A DNA stretch of 36,302 bases from DAIDHZ01 sp035480255 (lineage in GTDB: Bacteria > Chlamydiota > Chlamydiia > Chlamydiales > SM23-39). Every line of letters begins with the position of its first letter. The first letter of the stretch is position 1. This document shows positions 15,297 through 23,517 of this stretch, piece after piece. Under the pieces are notes generated by a model. The model saw only the letters and a program-made list of their open reading frames with translations, was not told where the DNA came from and did no database searches. Made by a program: the position numbers and the translations under genes. The stretch covers positions 1 to 36,302 of the forward strand of contig CAZVXF010000015.1 in assembly GCA_964630875.1 (NCBI GenBank). The letters run 5' to 3'.

Positions 15297-16602
15297 AATA
15301 GTTAGAGGTGCGGAGAGTCCATTTGCGATCAGGATGATGGAAAAGGATTACTGCAACAACAGAGATAAAGGTAAAGCCAGCAAGTAGCATGAAGGCAGCT
15401 TGGAAGTTACCTGTGATATCCACAAGCCATCCCGTTAGGGCGGGTGCAACTATCCCTGCGAAAGCAAGGCACCCTGAAGTAATTCCTTGAGCGGTTCCGG
15501 CTTTTTCTTTTGCAACGTCGATGTTCGTACTAAAGAAGGCGGATTGTGGCATGAGCCCAAACCCAATTCCTAAGCTCAAGAAAAGAATTGCCATAGGTAA
15601 GGAATTTGTAAAACTCAAAATCATAAAGCAAATGCCAGCAAGTAATTGGCTACCCCAAATGAGGTGTGATCTTGCAATTCGATTTTTCCCAGTTTTTTTG
15701 AAGAGGTAATCTGACAAAATACCGCCAGCTTTTAGGAAAACAGCGCCAGCAAGCCAGGGAATAGTGAGATACCAGCCCACAGCTTTCAAATTCAGACCGT
15801 GTTGCGAGAGGAAATATCCTGGAAGCCAAAGAGTTGTAAAGAAGAGCATGTAGCCAAAGGCAAAATACGATATGTTATTGACAATCAGCACCGGATGTGT
15901 GAGAAGCGATTTCCAGCACTTAGGAATATTTTGAGAATCTTCTTTTTTAATGGTCGGGGGAGAAATATAGAGTCTTTCTGCTTCATTCACATATTTGCTA
16001 TCTTCCGGACGATCGCGGAATAACCAAAACCAAACGAATCCCCAGACGATACCAATGGAGCTTACGATAAAGAACATGGCTCTCCAGCCATAATCAGAAA
16101 CAAGATAAGAAGTGAGGGGAGCTCCAACGACGCTTGAAAGGGGGATTGCAACAAGACCCAATGAGAGAGCTCTGGCTCTTTCAGAGGAAGACAACCAATT
16201 GCTAATCGATCGAGACATCGCCGGGAAATGAGGACCTTCTGTGACCCCGAGTGCAAGTCTTAAGATGATAAAGCTCCAAAATCCGGTTGCGAAGCCTAGA
16301 AGAGCCACGCATAAAGACCAACCGATCGCGGCAAGAGGCCAAACAACCCGGGTCCCCATTTTATCGACGAGCCATCCTCCAACGAAGGTTAGAACCATAT
16401 ACCCAACACTAAAGGCGGAAAGGATGAGTCCAAATTCAGTGTCGTTAAAGTGAAATTCAGCTTTGAGTTGGTCGCGAATAAAGGAGATGGCGGATCGGTC
16501 GATAAAGTTAACAAGGGTAATGAAAAAAATTAATCCGGCGATTACCCAACGATATTTTGATCGAGTTTTTGTCTTCGTCATCAAACCCTTTTTTTTAAGC
16601 AT
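15295..16602 (-). CDS. MFS transporter, anion:cation symporter (ACS) type
   Basis: A 12-helix carrier of 435 residues. The first-helix pattern WVIAGLIFFITLVNFIDRSA, then FHFNDTEFGLILSAFSVGYM and the loop 2-3 motif GGWLVDKMGTRVVW, belong to the ACS branch, which includes hexuronate, glucarate and tartrate carriers. The solute cannot be read from sequence. Two starts are possible: ATG 16602 (GGAG directly before it) and ATG 16581 (AAGGG four bases before it), differing by seven residues. The 3' end is odd: the codons TAT TAA cross the junction with MITE copy 2, so the original C-terminus was probably longer or different. A lineage-specific metabolite uptake role is likely. Confidence 0.88.
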   Translation of the reverse strand: MLKKKGLMTKTKTRSKYRWVIAGLIFFITLVNFIDRSAISFIRDQLKAEFHFNDTEFGLILSAFSVGYMVLTFVGGWLVDKMGTRVVWPLAAIGWSLCVALLGFATGFWSFIILRLALGVTEGPHFPAMSRSISNWLSSSERARALSLGLVAIPLSSVVGAPLTSYLVSDYGWRAMFFIVSSIGIVWGFVWFWLFRDRPEDSKYVNEAERLYISPPTIKKEDSQNIPKCWKSLLTHPVLIVNNISYFAFGYMLFFTTLWLPGYFLSQHGLNLKAVGWYLTIPWLAGAVFLKAGGILSDYLFKKTGKNRIARSHLIWGSQLLAGICFMILSFTNSLPMAILFLSLGIGFGLMPQSAFFSTNIDVAKEKAGTAQGITSGCLAFAGIVAPALTGWLVDITGNFQAAFMLLAGFTFISVVAVILFHHPDRKWTLRTSNY

Positions 16603-16701
16603 CTCCCGTGGGGGACAATGACCGTTCTGTCGGGTAAGATAATACCTTTTTTACATCTTTATGGCTAGGCTTATTTATATGTTTGTAATAAATAAAATTT
16701 G

Positions 16702-16729
16702 AAAAAATCCCCTCATATTTGAAGAGGGG
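16702..16729 (-). terminator. Rho-independent terminator of the SWIB gene
   Basis: Read on the - strand, CCCCTC and GAGGGG form a stem (16724-16729 with 16709-16714) closed by a nine-base loop and followed by ATTTTTTC. It begins eight bases after the SWIB stop codon. Confidence 0.85.
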
Positions 16730-16736
16730 AATCTAA

Positions 16737-17066
16737 TTATTTCTTAATGTGTTTATTGATATGACCTGCGAGTTTTAACATATCCACAGGTTTATTACCA
16801 ATGACCTTAGAAAGCTTTTCATCAGGAACAATCATTCTTTTATTTTTTGTATCTTGGCATTTTTTTGCTTTAATATAGTCCCACATTTTTTTTACGATCT
16901 GGGGACGTGTGAGTTGTTTTGAGCCAACAACTGCTTGCAGCTCATCAGAAACTGTATAAGTGATTTGCGTGAGTCCAGCTTTTTTCTTCGCTTTTGGGGC
17001 TCCCGTTTTTTTGACTGTTTTAGGTCTAGAAGTTTTTTTTGCTGATTTTTTTGCTGTTTTCTTCAT
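16737..17066 (-). CDS. SWIB/MDM2-domain protein with lysine-rich N-terminal tail
   Basis: A 109-residue protein. Residues 1-30 are a Lys/Ala/Pro/Thr tail (KKTAKKSAKKTSRPKTVKKT) like histone H1 tails or chlamydial Hc proteins. Residues about 36-108 form a SWIB domain: YTVSDELQAVVG, LTRPQIVKKMWDYIKAKK, CQDTKNKRMIVPDEKLSKVI and MLKLAGHINKHI. SWIB domains are typical of eukaryotic chromatin remodellers but occur in Chlamydiae, both alone and fused to topoisomerase I. A DNA-binding or nucleoid role is likely. AAGGA lies before the ATG and a strong terminator follows. In C. trachomatis I recall the SWIB gene next to prfB; here the two are 15 kb apart. Confidence 0.93.
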   Translation of the reverse strand: MKKTAKKSAKKTSRPKTVKKTGAPKAKKKAGLTQITYTVSDELQAVVGSKQLTRPQIVKKMWDYIKAKKCQDTKNKRMIVPDEKLSKVIGNKPVDMLKLAGHINKHIKK

Positions 17067-17221
17067 ACATATCCTTGTTAACTAAAATAGAAGTTAGCCT
17101 TCGCTACTTCTTTTCTATTACTGATGAATGATATTTTTTATTCATGCAAGGAGAATTTTCATTTTTGGCAAAATTTTTTTTAGTGTATGTCTGATGGAAG
17201 ATACAGAAATGAGGTGTTTTC

Positions 17222-17308
17222 ATGAATAGGAGAACAAAAAATTTGATCGCAGCAATTTTGATCATTGCAGGAATCGCAGTATTGATATTCTATGCTGCTC
17301 GAAGATAA
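17222..17308 (+). CDS. 28-residue single-helix membrane peptide upstream of glgB
   Basis: A short frame read from ATG 17222 with GAGG seven bases upstream. It encodes MNRRTKNLIAAILIIAGIAV then LIFYAARR: a positive N-terminus, a 17-residue hydrophobic helix and a basic end. It overlaps the glgB start by 17 bases, so translation of glgB may be coupled to it. No family is known to me. The clean ribosome binding site and helix pattern favour a real small protein; a leader ORF that merely sets glgB translation is the alternative. Confidence 0.6.
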   Translation: MNRRTKNLIAAILIIAGIAVLIFYAARR

Positions 17309-19388
17309 AGATATTTCCCTTCTTCGTTTCGGCAAGCACTTTGACCCCCATCGATTTTTGGGTCTGCATGGAAAAGAAATCCGACTCTGGAGGCCAGGCG
17401 CTACTTCCATTCACATAGAAGTTTTGGGTCAAATTGTGATCACTCAAAAAGTCATCGATGAGGGGCTTTTTGTTTATAAAACGAAAAAATCTCTTCAGCC
17501 TTCTGATTATCGCGTCTTCTATGAAAATGGAATTCTTGCGCACGATCCCTATTCTTTTGCTCCAACTGTAGGTGAATTGGATACCTACTTGTTCAGCAGT
17601 GGTTGTCATTATGAGCTCTACAAAATTCTCGGCGCTCATTTAAAAACTGTCAATGGCATTGCGGGGGTTAGATTTGCGCTATGGGCTCCAAACGCTGAAG
17701 CTGTATCGCTGATCGCCGATTTCAATCATTTTGATGGCAGGATTTATCCTATGCGTTCTCTTGGTTGTTCAGGGATTTGGGAATTGTTTGTCCCCGGGGT
17801 GGGAGCTGGAGAAAAATATAAATTTGAGATTCTAACAAAAAAAGGGAAGCGTCTTGTTAAAAGCGATCCGTATGCAAACTATTTTGAATTACGTCCAAAA
17901 AATGCATCTGTCGTTGTCGATCTTGAGAATGACCAGTGGAAAACAAAACGAAAGCAGATTTCGATCAATTCTCCAATCAATATATACGAAATCCATTTGG
18001 GTTCTTGGAGAAGAGGACATGATTTTCCAAACTATCGAGAGATCGCTGTAACGCTTGCTGATTATTGTCTTGAAATGGGGTTTACTCATGTTGAGCTTAT
18101 GCCAATTATGGAACATCCCTTGGATGATTCGTGGGGTTATCAGGTCACAGGTTTTTTTGCTGTGACGAGTCGTTATGGTTCAGTCTCAGATTTCCAGTTT
18201 TTTGTCGATCATATGCATTCTAAAGGCCTTGGCGTGATTTTAGATTGGGTTCCCGCTCACTTTCCGGTCGATGATTTCGCATTGCACAGTTTTGATGGGA
18301 CCTCTCTTTATGAGCACGAAGATCCAAAACTTGGATTTCATCCTCACTGGAACACAGCGATTTTTAATTATGATCGTAAGGAAGTTTGCAATTTCTTGAT
18401 TGCAAGTGCCCTTTTTTGGTTAGAGCAAATGCATGTCGATGGAATCCGGGTAGATGCAGTTGCATCGATGCTCTATCTTGATTATGGAAGAGCGCCAGGA
18501 GAATGGATTCCAAACCGGGAAGGAGGTCACTACAATCTTGGAGCCATTGAGTTCCTGAAGCATCTCAATTCGATCGTTCATCAGAGATGCCCTGGTGTTT
18601 TAATGATCGCTGAAGAGTCGACATCCTTCATGGGAGTCACCGATGCGCAAGGACTTGGATTTGATCTGAAATGGAATATGGGCTGGATGAATGACACGCT
18701 CAAATATTTTAAAACAGATCCATTCTTTCGCAAACATCATCAGAATGAGCTAACCTTTAGCTTGCTCTATGCCTTTTCTGAAAAGTTTATCAACGTTCTA
18801 TCTCATGACGAAGTGGTTCACGGGAAACACAGTCTTCTGTCGAAAATGCCAGGCCCTGATTGGCAAAAATTTGCAGGAGTCAGGTTGTTTTATAGTTACC
18901 AGATGGGTCACCCCGGCAAAAAGCTTCTATTTATGGGATCAGAAATTGGCCAATGGGGGGAATGGAATTTCCGCCATGAAATTGATTGGTATTTGCTGCA
19001 GTATCCTTGGCATAAAGGCCTACAGACGATGATTCAAGATTTGAATCATTTATATTTGAAAAAAAGTCAGCTTTGGGAAAGAGACTTTACATGGGATGGA
19101 TACGAGTGGGTAGATTTCTCAGATCATGAACAGTCTGTCATTTCATATCTTAGAAAAAGCTACGACAAAAATGCTTTATTGATTGTGCATCATTTTGTCC
19201 CTGAAGCGATTCAAAATTATCGAATACCTCTGAAAAAAGTGAAAAAGTTACAAGAGATCTTTAATTCTGATAACGAAAAATATGGTGGATCTGGAAAAAT
19301 CAATAGTCATGTCGAAGTGCAGGGAGAGTCTATTGTCTGTTTGCTTGCCCCTCTTGCGACAATGATTTTTGAGGTTGAATTTGATTAA
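17292..19388 (+). CDS. glgB: 1,4-alpha-glucan branching enzyme (GH13)
   Basis: A 698-residue branching enzyme that adds alpha-1,6 branches to glycogen. An N-terminal carbohydrate-binding region (GKHFDPHRFLGLHG, then FALWAPNAEAVSLIADFNHF of the CBM48 type) precedes the GH13 barrel. The catalytic residues are Asp388 in GIRVDAVASML, Glu441 in MIAEESTSFM and Asp506 in VLSHDEVVHGK. ELMPIMEHP and LDWVPAHFP are further barrel motifs. Length is slightly below E. coli GlgB (728), mainly in the N-terminal part. The start ATG lies inside the upstream peptide gene, and the end overlaps ligA. Glycogen metabolism is a general chlamydial trait. Confidence 0.95.
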   Translation: MLLEDKDISLLRFGKHFDPHRFLGLHGKEIRLWRPGATSIHIEVLGQIVITQKVIDEGLFVYKTKKSLQPSDYRVFYENGILAHDPYSFAPTVGELDTYLFSSGCHYELYKILGAHLKTVNGIAGVRFALWAPNAEAVSLIADFNHFDGRIYPMRSLGCSGIWELFVPGVGAGEKYKFEILTKKGKRLVKSDPYANYFELRPKNASVVVDLENDQWKTKRKQISINSPINIYEIHLGSWRRGHDFPNYREIAVTLADYCLEMGFTHVELMPIMEHPLDDSWGYQVTGFFAVTSRYGSVSDFQFFVDHMHSKGLGVILDWVPAHFPVDDFALHSFDGTSLYEHEDPKLGFHPHWNTAIFNYDRKEVCNFLIASALFWLEQMHVDGIRVDAVASMLYLDYGRAPGEWIPNREGGHYNLGAIEFLKHLNSIVHQRCPGVLMIAEESTSFMGVTDAQGLGFDLKWNMGWMNDTLKYFKTDPFFRKHHQNELTFSLLYAFSEKFINVLSHDEVVHGKHSLLSKMPGPDWQKFAGVRLFYSYQMGHPGKKLLFMGSEIGQWGEWNFRHEIDWYLLQYPWHKGLQTMIQDLNHLYLKKSQLWERDFTWDGYEWVDFSDHEQSVISYLRKSYDKNALLIVHHFVPEAIQNYRIPLKKVKKLQEIFNSDNEKYGGSGKINSHVEVQGESIVCLLAPLATMIFEVEFD

Positions 19389-21375
19389 AAATTATCAGGA
19401 ATATCGAGAACTTGTCGAAACGATGATTGCACATGATCGTCATTATTACGACGAGGCGCATCCTGTCATTTCAGATTACGAGTACGATCAACTGATGATT
19501 CGCCTCAGAGAATATGAGGCGAAGCATCCAGATCAAATCATCCCTCATTCGCCCTCTTTGCGCGTTGCTGAGGCTCCTACAACTGGATTTGAGCAAAAAG
19601 CGCACATAGTTCCGATGTTGTCTTTAGCAAACACCTACTCCGCAGAAGAGGTTGGCGACTTTCTAAAACGGGTATACAAGCTTTTAGAAAAAAATGAAGT
19701 CGACTTTTACTGCGAATTAAAAATGGATGGTACCGCTGTTTCTTTGCGATATAAAAAGGGAAAGCTTTTTCATGCACTCACTAGAGGAAATGGGCGTGAA
19801 GGCGATGACGTAACAGCGAACATCAAAACCATCAAAACAGTTCCTCTTGAATTGCACGGCACTGATTACCCAGATGATATTGAGATACGAGGTGAAGTTT
19901 ATCTTTCCTTAGCTTCTTTTCATACGATCAATCAGGAAAGGGAAGAATTGGGGTTGGAGGCCTTTGCCAATCCGCGCAATGCGGCTGCTGGTTCTTTAAA
20001 GCTTCTGGATCCAAGCGAAGTGGAAAAAAGAAGATTGAATCTGCTCTGTTACAGTATTGCAGAAGGGCAATCTTCTGTAAAAACTCAGGAAGAAGTGCAC
20101 CTACAAATGAAAAAATGGGGCTTGCCAATCGCAGATCTCAAGAATCTACGAGTCGCGAAAAACCAAGATGAAATCATGCAATTTGCTGCGGAAATTCATC
20201 ATCAAAGAGATCGACTTCCTTTTGAAATTGATGGGATTGTCGTCAAAGTCAATGACCTCATCTATCACGACTTATTGGGGACTACAGGTAAAACACCTCG
20301 CTATGCAATGGCTTATAAATTTGCTCCAGAACAAGCAAAAACGAAAATTCTCGATATTACCGTACAAGTTGGAAGAACGGGGATTCTCACTCCTGTGGCC
20401 GAACTAGAGCCTGTTTTCTTATCTGGAAGCACAATTGCAAGAGCGACATTGCATAATCAAGATGAAATCTCTCGCAAAGACATTCGGATCGGTGACGCAG
20501 TACTGATTGAAAAAGGAGGGGATGTCATTCCGAAGGTTGTTCGTGTCGATTTAGCGCACCGAAAGCACTCAAATGGGCCCTGGCGTATGCCTCAATATTG
20601 TCCTGTTTGCCAATCATCTGTGATCCATCGCGAAGGGGAGGTGGCCGTCCGATGCGCCAACTCTTTATGTTACGCGCAAAGAGTGCGAAGAATTGCTTAT
20701 TTTGCATCTAAGCATGCGATGGACATCGAACATATGGGCGATAAAGTCGTAGAGCATCTTGTTGAAAAGGGACTTGTTACCCGAATCTCAGATATCTATC
20801 TGTTAACCGCACTGGATCTTGTTCAGTTGGAAGGTTTTAAAGAAAAATCCATTCAGAACCTTCTCAAGAGCATTGAAGCATCCAAAAATTGCCCTCTCTC
20901 ACGTTTTATTATGGGTCTTGGAATTCCATACGTTGGTATAGAAACGGCAGAAGAGCTTGCAAATACTGCGCGCGATATTCATGTACTTATGCAAATGAAA
21001 GAAGCGGACTTTCGGGCAATTCAGGGCATTGGTGATAAAACAGCCGGCGCAATCTATGCATTTTTTCAAGAAGAGGAGCATCGCGAAGAAATCAAACATC
21101 TTCTATCTCACGGGATAAAGCCTCAGAGAATGCAGGAGAAGATTGTGTCTCTAGCCATTTCTGGAAAAACTTTTGTTCTAACCGGTACTCTTGAAAAATA
21201 TTCGCGTGATGAGGCCGCCTCTTTGATTAAAGAAAGAGGAGGGAAAGTTTCAGGATCTGTGAGCAAAAATACAGACTACGTACTTGCAGGTGCAGATCCC
21301 GGATCTAAACTCAAAAAAGCGCAAGAGCTTGGAGTCGCAATTTTGACTGAAGCTGAGTTCGAATTACTTCTTTAA
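19381..21375 (+). CDS. ligA: NAD-dependent DNA ligase, TTG start
   Basis: A ligase of about 664 residues for Okazaki fragment joining and repair. The adenylated lysine is in ELKMDGTAVSLRY (Lys114 from TTG 19381). An N-terminal Ia domain (HYYDEAHPVISDYEYDQLM) binds NMN. Then come the OB fold, a zinc finger CPVC...CANSLC, helix-hairpin-helix repeats and a C-terminal BRCT domain (ISGKTFVLTGTLEKYSRDEA). No ATG is available: TTG codons occur at 19369, 19375 and 19381. The last has GAGG six bases upstream and is preferred, giving an 8-base overlap with glgB. The 3' end overlaps a convergent gene by 12 bases. Confidence 0.94.
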   Translation: MIKNYQEYRELVETMIAHDRHYYDEAHPVISDYEYDQLMIRLREYEAKHPDQIIPHSPSLRVAEAPTTGFEQKAHIVPMLSLANTYSAEEVGDFLKRVYKLLEKNEVDFYCELKMDGTAVSLRYKKGKLFHALTRGNGREGDDVTANIKTIKTVPLELHGTDYPDDIEIRGEVYLSLASFHTINQEREELGLEAFANPRNAAAGSLKLLDPSEVEKRRLNLLCYSIAEGQSSVKTQEEVHLQMKKWGLPIADLKNLRVAKNQDEIMQFAAEIHHQRDRLPFEIDGIVVKVNDLIYHDLLGTTGKTPRYAMAYKFAPEQAKTKILDITVQVGRTGILTPVAELEPVFLSGSTIARATLHNQDEISRKDIRIGDAVLIEKGGDVIPKVVRVDLAHRKHSNGPWRMPQYCPVCQSSVIHREGEVAVRCANSLCYAQRVRRIAYFASKHAMDIEHMGDKVVEHLVEKGLVTRISDIYLLTALDLVQLEGFKEKSIQNLLKSIEASKNCPLSRFIMGLGIPYVGIETAEELANTARDIHVLMQMKEADFRAIQGIGDKTAGAIYAFFQEEEHREEIKHLLSHGIKPQRMQEKIVSLAISGKTFVLTGTLEKYSRDEAASLIKERGGKVSGSVSKNTDYVLAGADPGSKLKKAQELGVAILTEAEFELLL

Positions 21376-21873
21376 CGCAGTCGCAATCACGTGATTGAGA
21401 TTATGTGCTACGATTGTCTCATGCGTCAAAGCTGTAGCAATCGCTTCTGCGTTACTCAGATTTTTCACTAAGGAGCTTGGTAAGGAAAAGCTCTCTTCAC
21501 ATTCATCCATGAATTGAGCCGCCTGTGTTCCATAAGGAATGCTTTTTGAGTGATCAATTGCAAATTGTACGACGACACGACTCTTAAAAATCGAAGCGAT
21601 ATTTGAAGAAACTTTAGCAAGATCATAGTAAGCAACGATTGGAATTGCTTGAAAAAGCATCTGAGGTCCCTGGATAATGATAAATCCACCCATTAAAATT
21701 TGCAAAATGCGGTAGGGGATTTGCATCACAGCTAAAAAGCATCCAGCAGCAAAAACAGCTTGCGCCATTCTTGCACATGTGTGAATAGCAGTTCTTGTCA
21801 TCACATGATTGGGCGATGTGCGAATCGTCTGAATGGTCTCAGGATTGATATTGCTTGCAATTGTATTGATCAT
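21364..21873 (-). CDS. Hypothetical protein with two adjacent hydrophobic segments
   Basis: An unrecognised protein of 169 residues, with AGGAG five bases before ATG 21873. Two hydrophobic stretches close together (about residues 36-51 and 55-81) form a bilobed pattern. The soluble C-terminus (FAIDHSKSIPYGTQAAQFMD, then SNAEAIATALTHETIVAH) follows. Closely spaced helix pairs are typical of chlamydial inclusion membrane proteins, so an Inc-like role is possible, but this rests on hydropathy alone. It converges with ligA, overlapping its last 12 bases, and lies 46 bases downstream of miaB on the same strand. Confidence 0.75.
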   Translation of the reverse strand: MINTIASNINPETIQTIRTSPNHVMTRTAIHTCARMAQAVFAAGCFLAVMQIPYRILQILMGGFIIIQGPQMLFQAIPIVAYYDLAKVSSNIASIFKSRVVVQFAIDHSKSIPYGTQAAQFMDECEESFSLPSSLVKNLSNAEAIATALTHETIVAHNLNHVIATALKK

Positions 21874-21919
21874 AATTCTCCTAGTGCAGGAAGATTTTAA
21901 ATAAACAAAAGATTAAATA

Positions 21920-23260
21920 TCAAAGAATTTTTAGACTGCTTTCTTGGACTCTTTCACCGATCAGCGTTTCATAACTGAAACTATTCATTTTCACTTGTTG
22001 AAGAGTTCCAATGAGACTTTCGGGACCCTCAAAGATCACTTTTTTCCAGCAGCGTGTTCTGCCTTTGAGCATTTTTCCATCTTTATTGAAACGCTCAACT
22101 AAGACTTCATAAGTTTGCCCGAGCATCGATGCGCGCATTTGGCCCGCAATCGTCGCTTGCAAATCAAGAAGGCGCTGTAATCGATCTGCTTTCACTTCTT
22201 CTGGAATATCATCTTTCCATCGCATTGCAGGCGTTCCTTTGCGTGGGCTATAAGAATAAAAGAACCCAACAGAATATTGAATCTCTTTGACAGCTTGATA
22301 TGTTTCTAGGAATTCTTCTTCAGTTTCTGTCGGAAATCCAACGATGATATCAGTACCCAAAGAGACATTCGGAACAATCTCTCTTAGCATTGCAACTTTT
22401 TCAAAGTACTGCTCTTTTGTGTAGATACGATGCATTTTCTTCAAAATGCGGCTTGAGCCTGCTTGAATTGGAAAATGGACGAATTCGCAAAGTGACGGCA
22501 GATCTCGAATCGCAAGCATTAATTCGCGGGTAATATCTACAGGATGAGAAGTTAAAAAACGGACTCTTCCCATGCCAGGGATTTTATCAATTTGATATAA
22601 AAGATCATGGAAAAGGCAATTCCACTCCGGTTTATCCTTCCCATAACTATTCACGTTCTGTCCAAGAAGTGTAATTTCTTTATATCCCTGATCAACTAAC
22701 TGTTTGCACTCTTCGATGATGCTATCAGCAGGTCTTGACACCTCTCCGCCTCTTGTGTAAGGCACTACGCAATAGGTGCAAAACTTATCGCAACCGCGAA
22801 TAATTGAGACATAAGCCTTCACATCATGATCTCGTTTAGCAACTAAATAATCTAAATTTTCCTCAAAACGATCGTCCGTCTTATACACTTGTCTTTGTGT
22901 ATAGAGAACCTCATCCAAAACGGTTCCAAGGTCGGTAATATTATTTGTCCCTACTACGAAATCAAGGTGAGGAAATTTTCTAAACAGTGAGTCTTTTTTT
23001 GCCATCGCCATACAGCCGGTTACGCCAATAATGTGGCGCTTTTTTCCTCTTCCCAGCTGACCGAGCTTTCCCATGACCTTTCTTTCTGCCAAATCCCGAA
23101 TCGAACATGTGTTATAAATCAATAAATCGGCATTGTCCTCATCGTCGATAAAGGTAAGGCCGCGCTTCTCCAGCTGCCCCTGAATGATCTGGGTATCCAG
23201 TTCATTCATCTGGCATCCATACGTTCGAATAAAATAAGTTTTTGGCTCTTGAAAAATCAT
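21920..23260 (-). CDS. miaB: tRNA-2-methylthio-N6-isopentenyladenosine synthase (radical SAM methylthiotransferase)
   Basis: A 446-residue methylthiotransferase acting on i6A37 of tRNAs that read UNN codons. The N-terminal UPF0004 domain holds Cys16 (TYGCQMNELDT), Cys52 and Cys83 for one iron-sulfur cluster. The radical SAM triad is Cys157, Cys161 and Cys164 in GCDKFCTYCVVPYTRG. A TRAM domain (LGQTYEVLVERFN...) closes the protein. YGCQMNxxD and VPYTRGxExSR agree with MiaB rather than RimO or MtaB. It is complete. No clear Shine-Dalgarno precedes the ATG, but a promoter-like sequence lies 14-41 bases upstream. Confidence 0.94.
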   Translation of the reverse strand: MIFQEPKTYFIRTYGCQMNELDTQIIQGQLEKRGLTFIDDEDNADLLIYNTCSIRDLAERKVMGKLGQLGRGKKRHIIGVTGCMAMAKKDSLFRKFPHLDFVVGTNNITDLGTVLDEVLYTQRQVYKTDDRFEENLDYLVAKRDHDVKAYVSIIRGCDKFCTYCVVPYTRGGEVSRPADSIIEECKQLVDQGYKEITLLGQNVNSYGKDKPEWNCLFHDLLYQIDKIPGMGRVRFLTSHPVDITRELMLAIRDLPSLCEFVHFPIQAGSSRILKKMHRIYTKEQYFEKVAMLREIVPNVSLGTDIIVGFPTETEEEFLETYQAVKEIQYSVGFFYSYSPRKGTPAMRWKDDIPEEVKADRLQRLLDLQATIAGQMRASMLGQTYEVLVERFNKDGKMLKGRTRCWKKVIFEGPESLIGTLQQVKMNSFSYETLIGERVQESSLKIL

Positions 23261-23273
23261 AATAGGAGCATAT

Positions 23274-23301
23274 TCTATAATAAGGACAGACGTGATTTCA
23301 A
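23274..23301 (-). promoter_or_regulatory. Candidate promoter of miaB
   Basis: On the - strand TTGAAA (23301-23296) is followed after 16 bases by TATAGA (23279-23274), a fair sigma70-type pair just upstream of miaB. Read by eye only. Confidence 0.4.
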
Positions 23302-23517
23302 TAGTTTTTGGTGAATTAGATATGATGGGGGCAAGGCACCATTCAAAACTTTAAAAAAAAGGTTATTCGAAAGTGGTCATCGTAGCAATGCTAGCCTTTT
23401 CTGTTCTGTAATTTTGCATTGTACTCTATTCTTAGAGAACCAAACCAATCACTCAGCCCCCACACTTTTTCCCAGAATGGCTCTCTTTCGCGTCCCTCTA
23501 GACGAGAATATGAAGAA

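Noticed and set aside
16581..17221. Divergent or shared promoter for SWIB and MFS genes
   Set aside because: Both are on the - strand with a terminator between them, and I could not find convincing promoter boxes by eye.
17180..17639. Open frames on the - strand opposite the glgB start
   Set aside because: They are shadows of the glgB reading frame, with no ribosome binding site or recognisable protein features.
19369..19383. ligA starting at TTG 19369
   Set aside because: It lacks a ribosome binding site at proper distance, while TTG 19381 has GAGG six bases upstream. The choice remains an inference.
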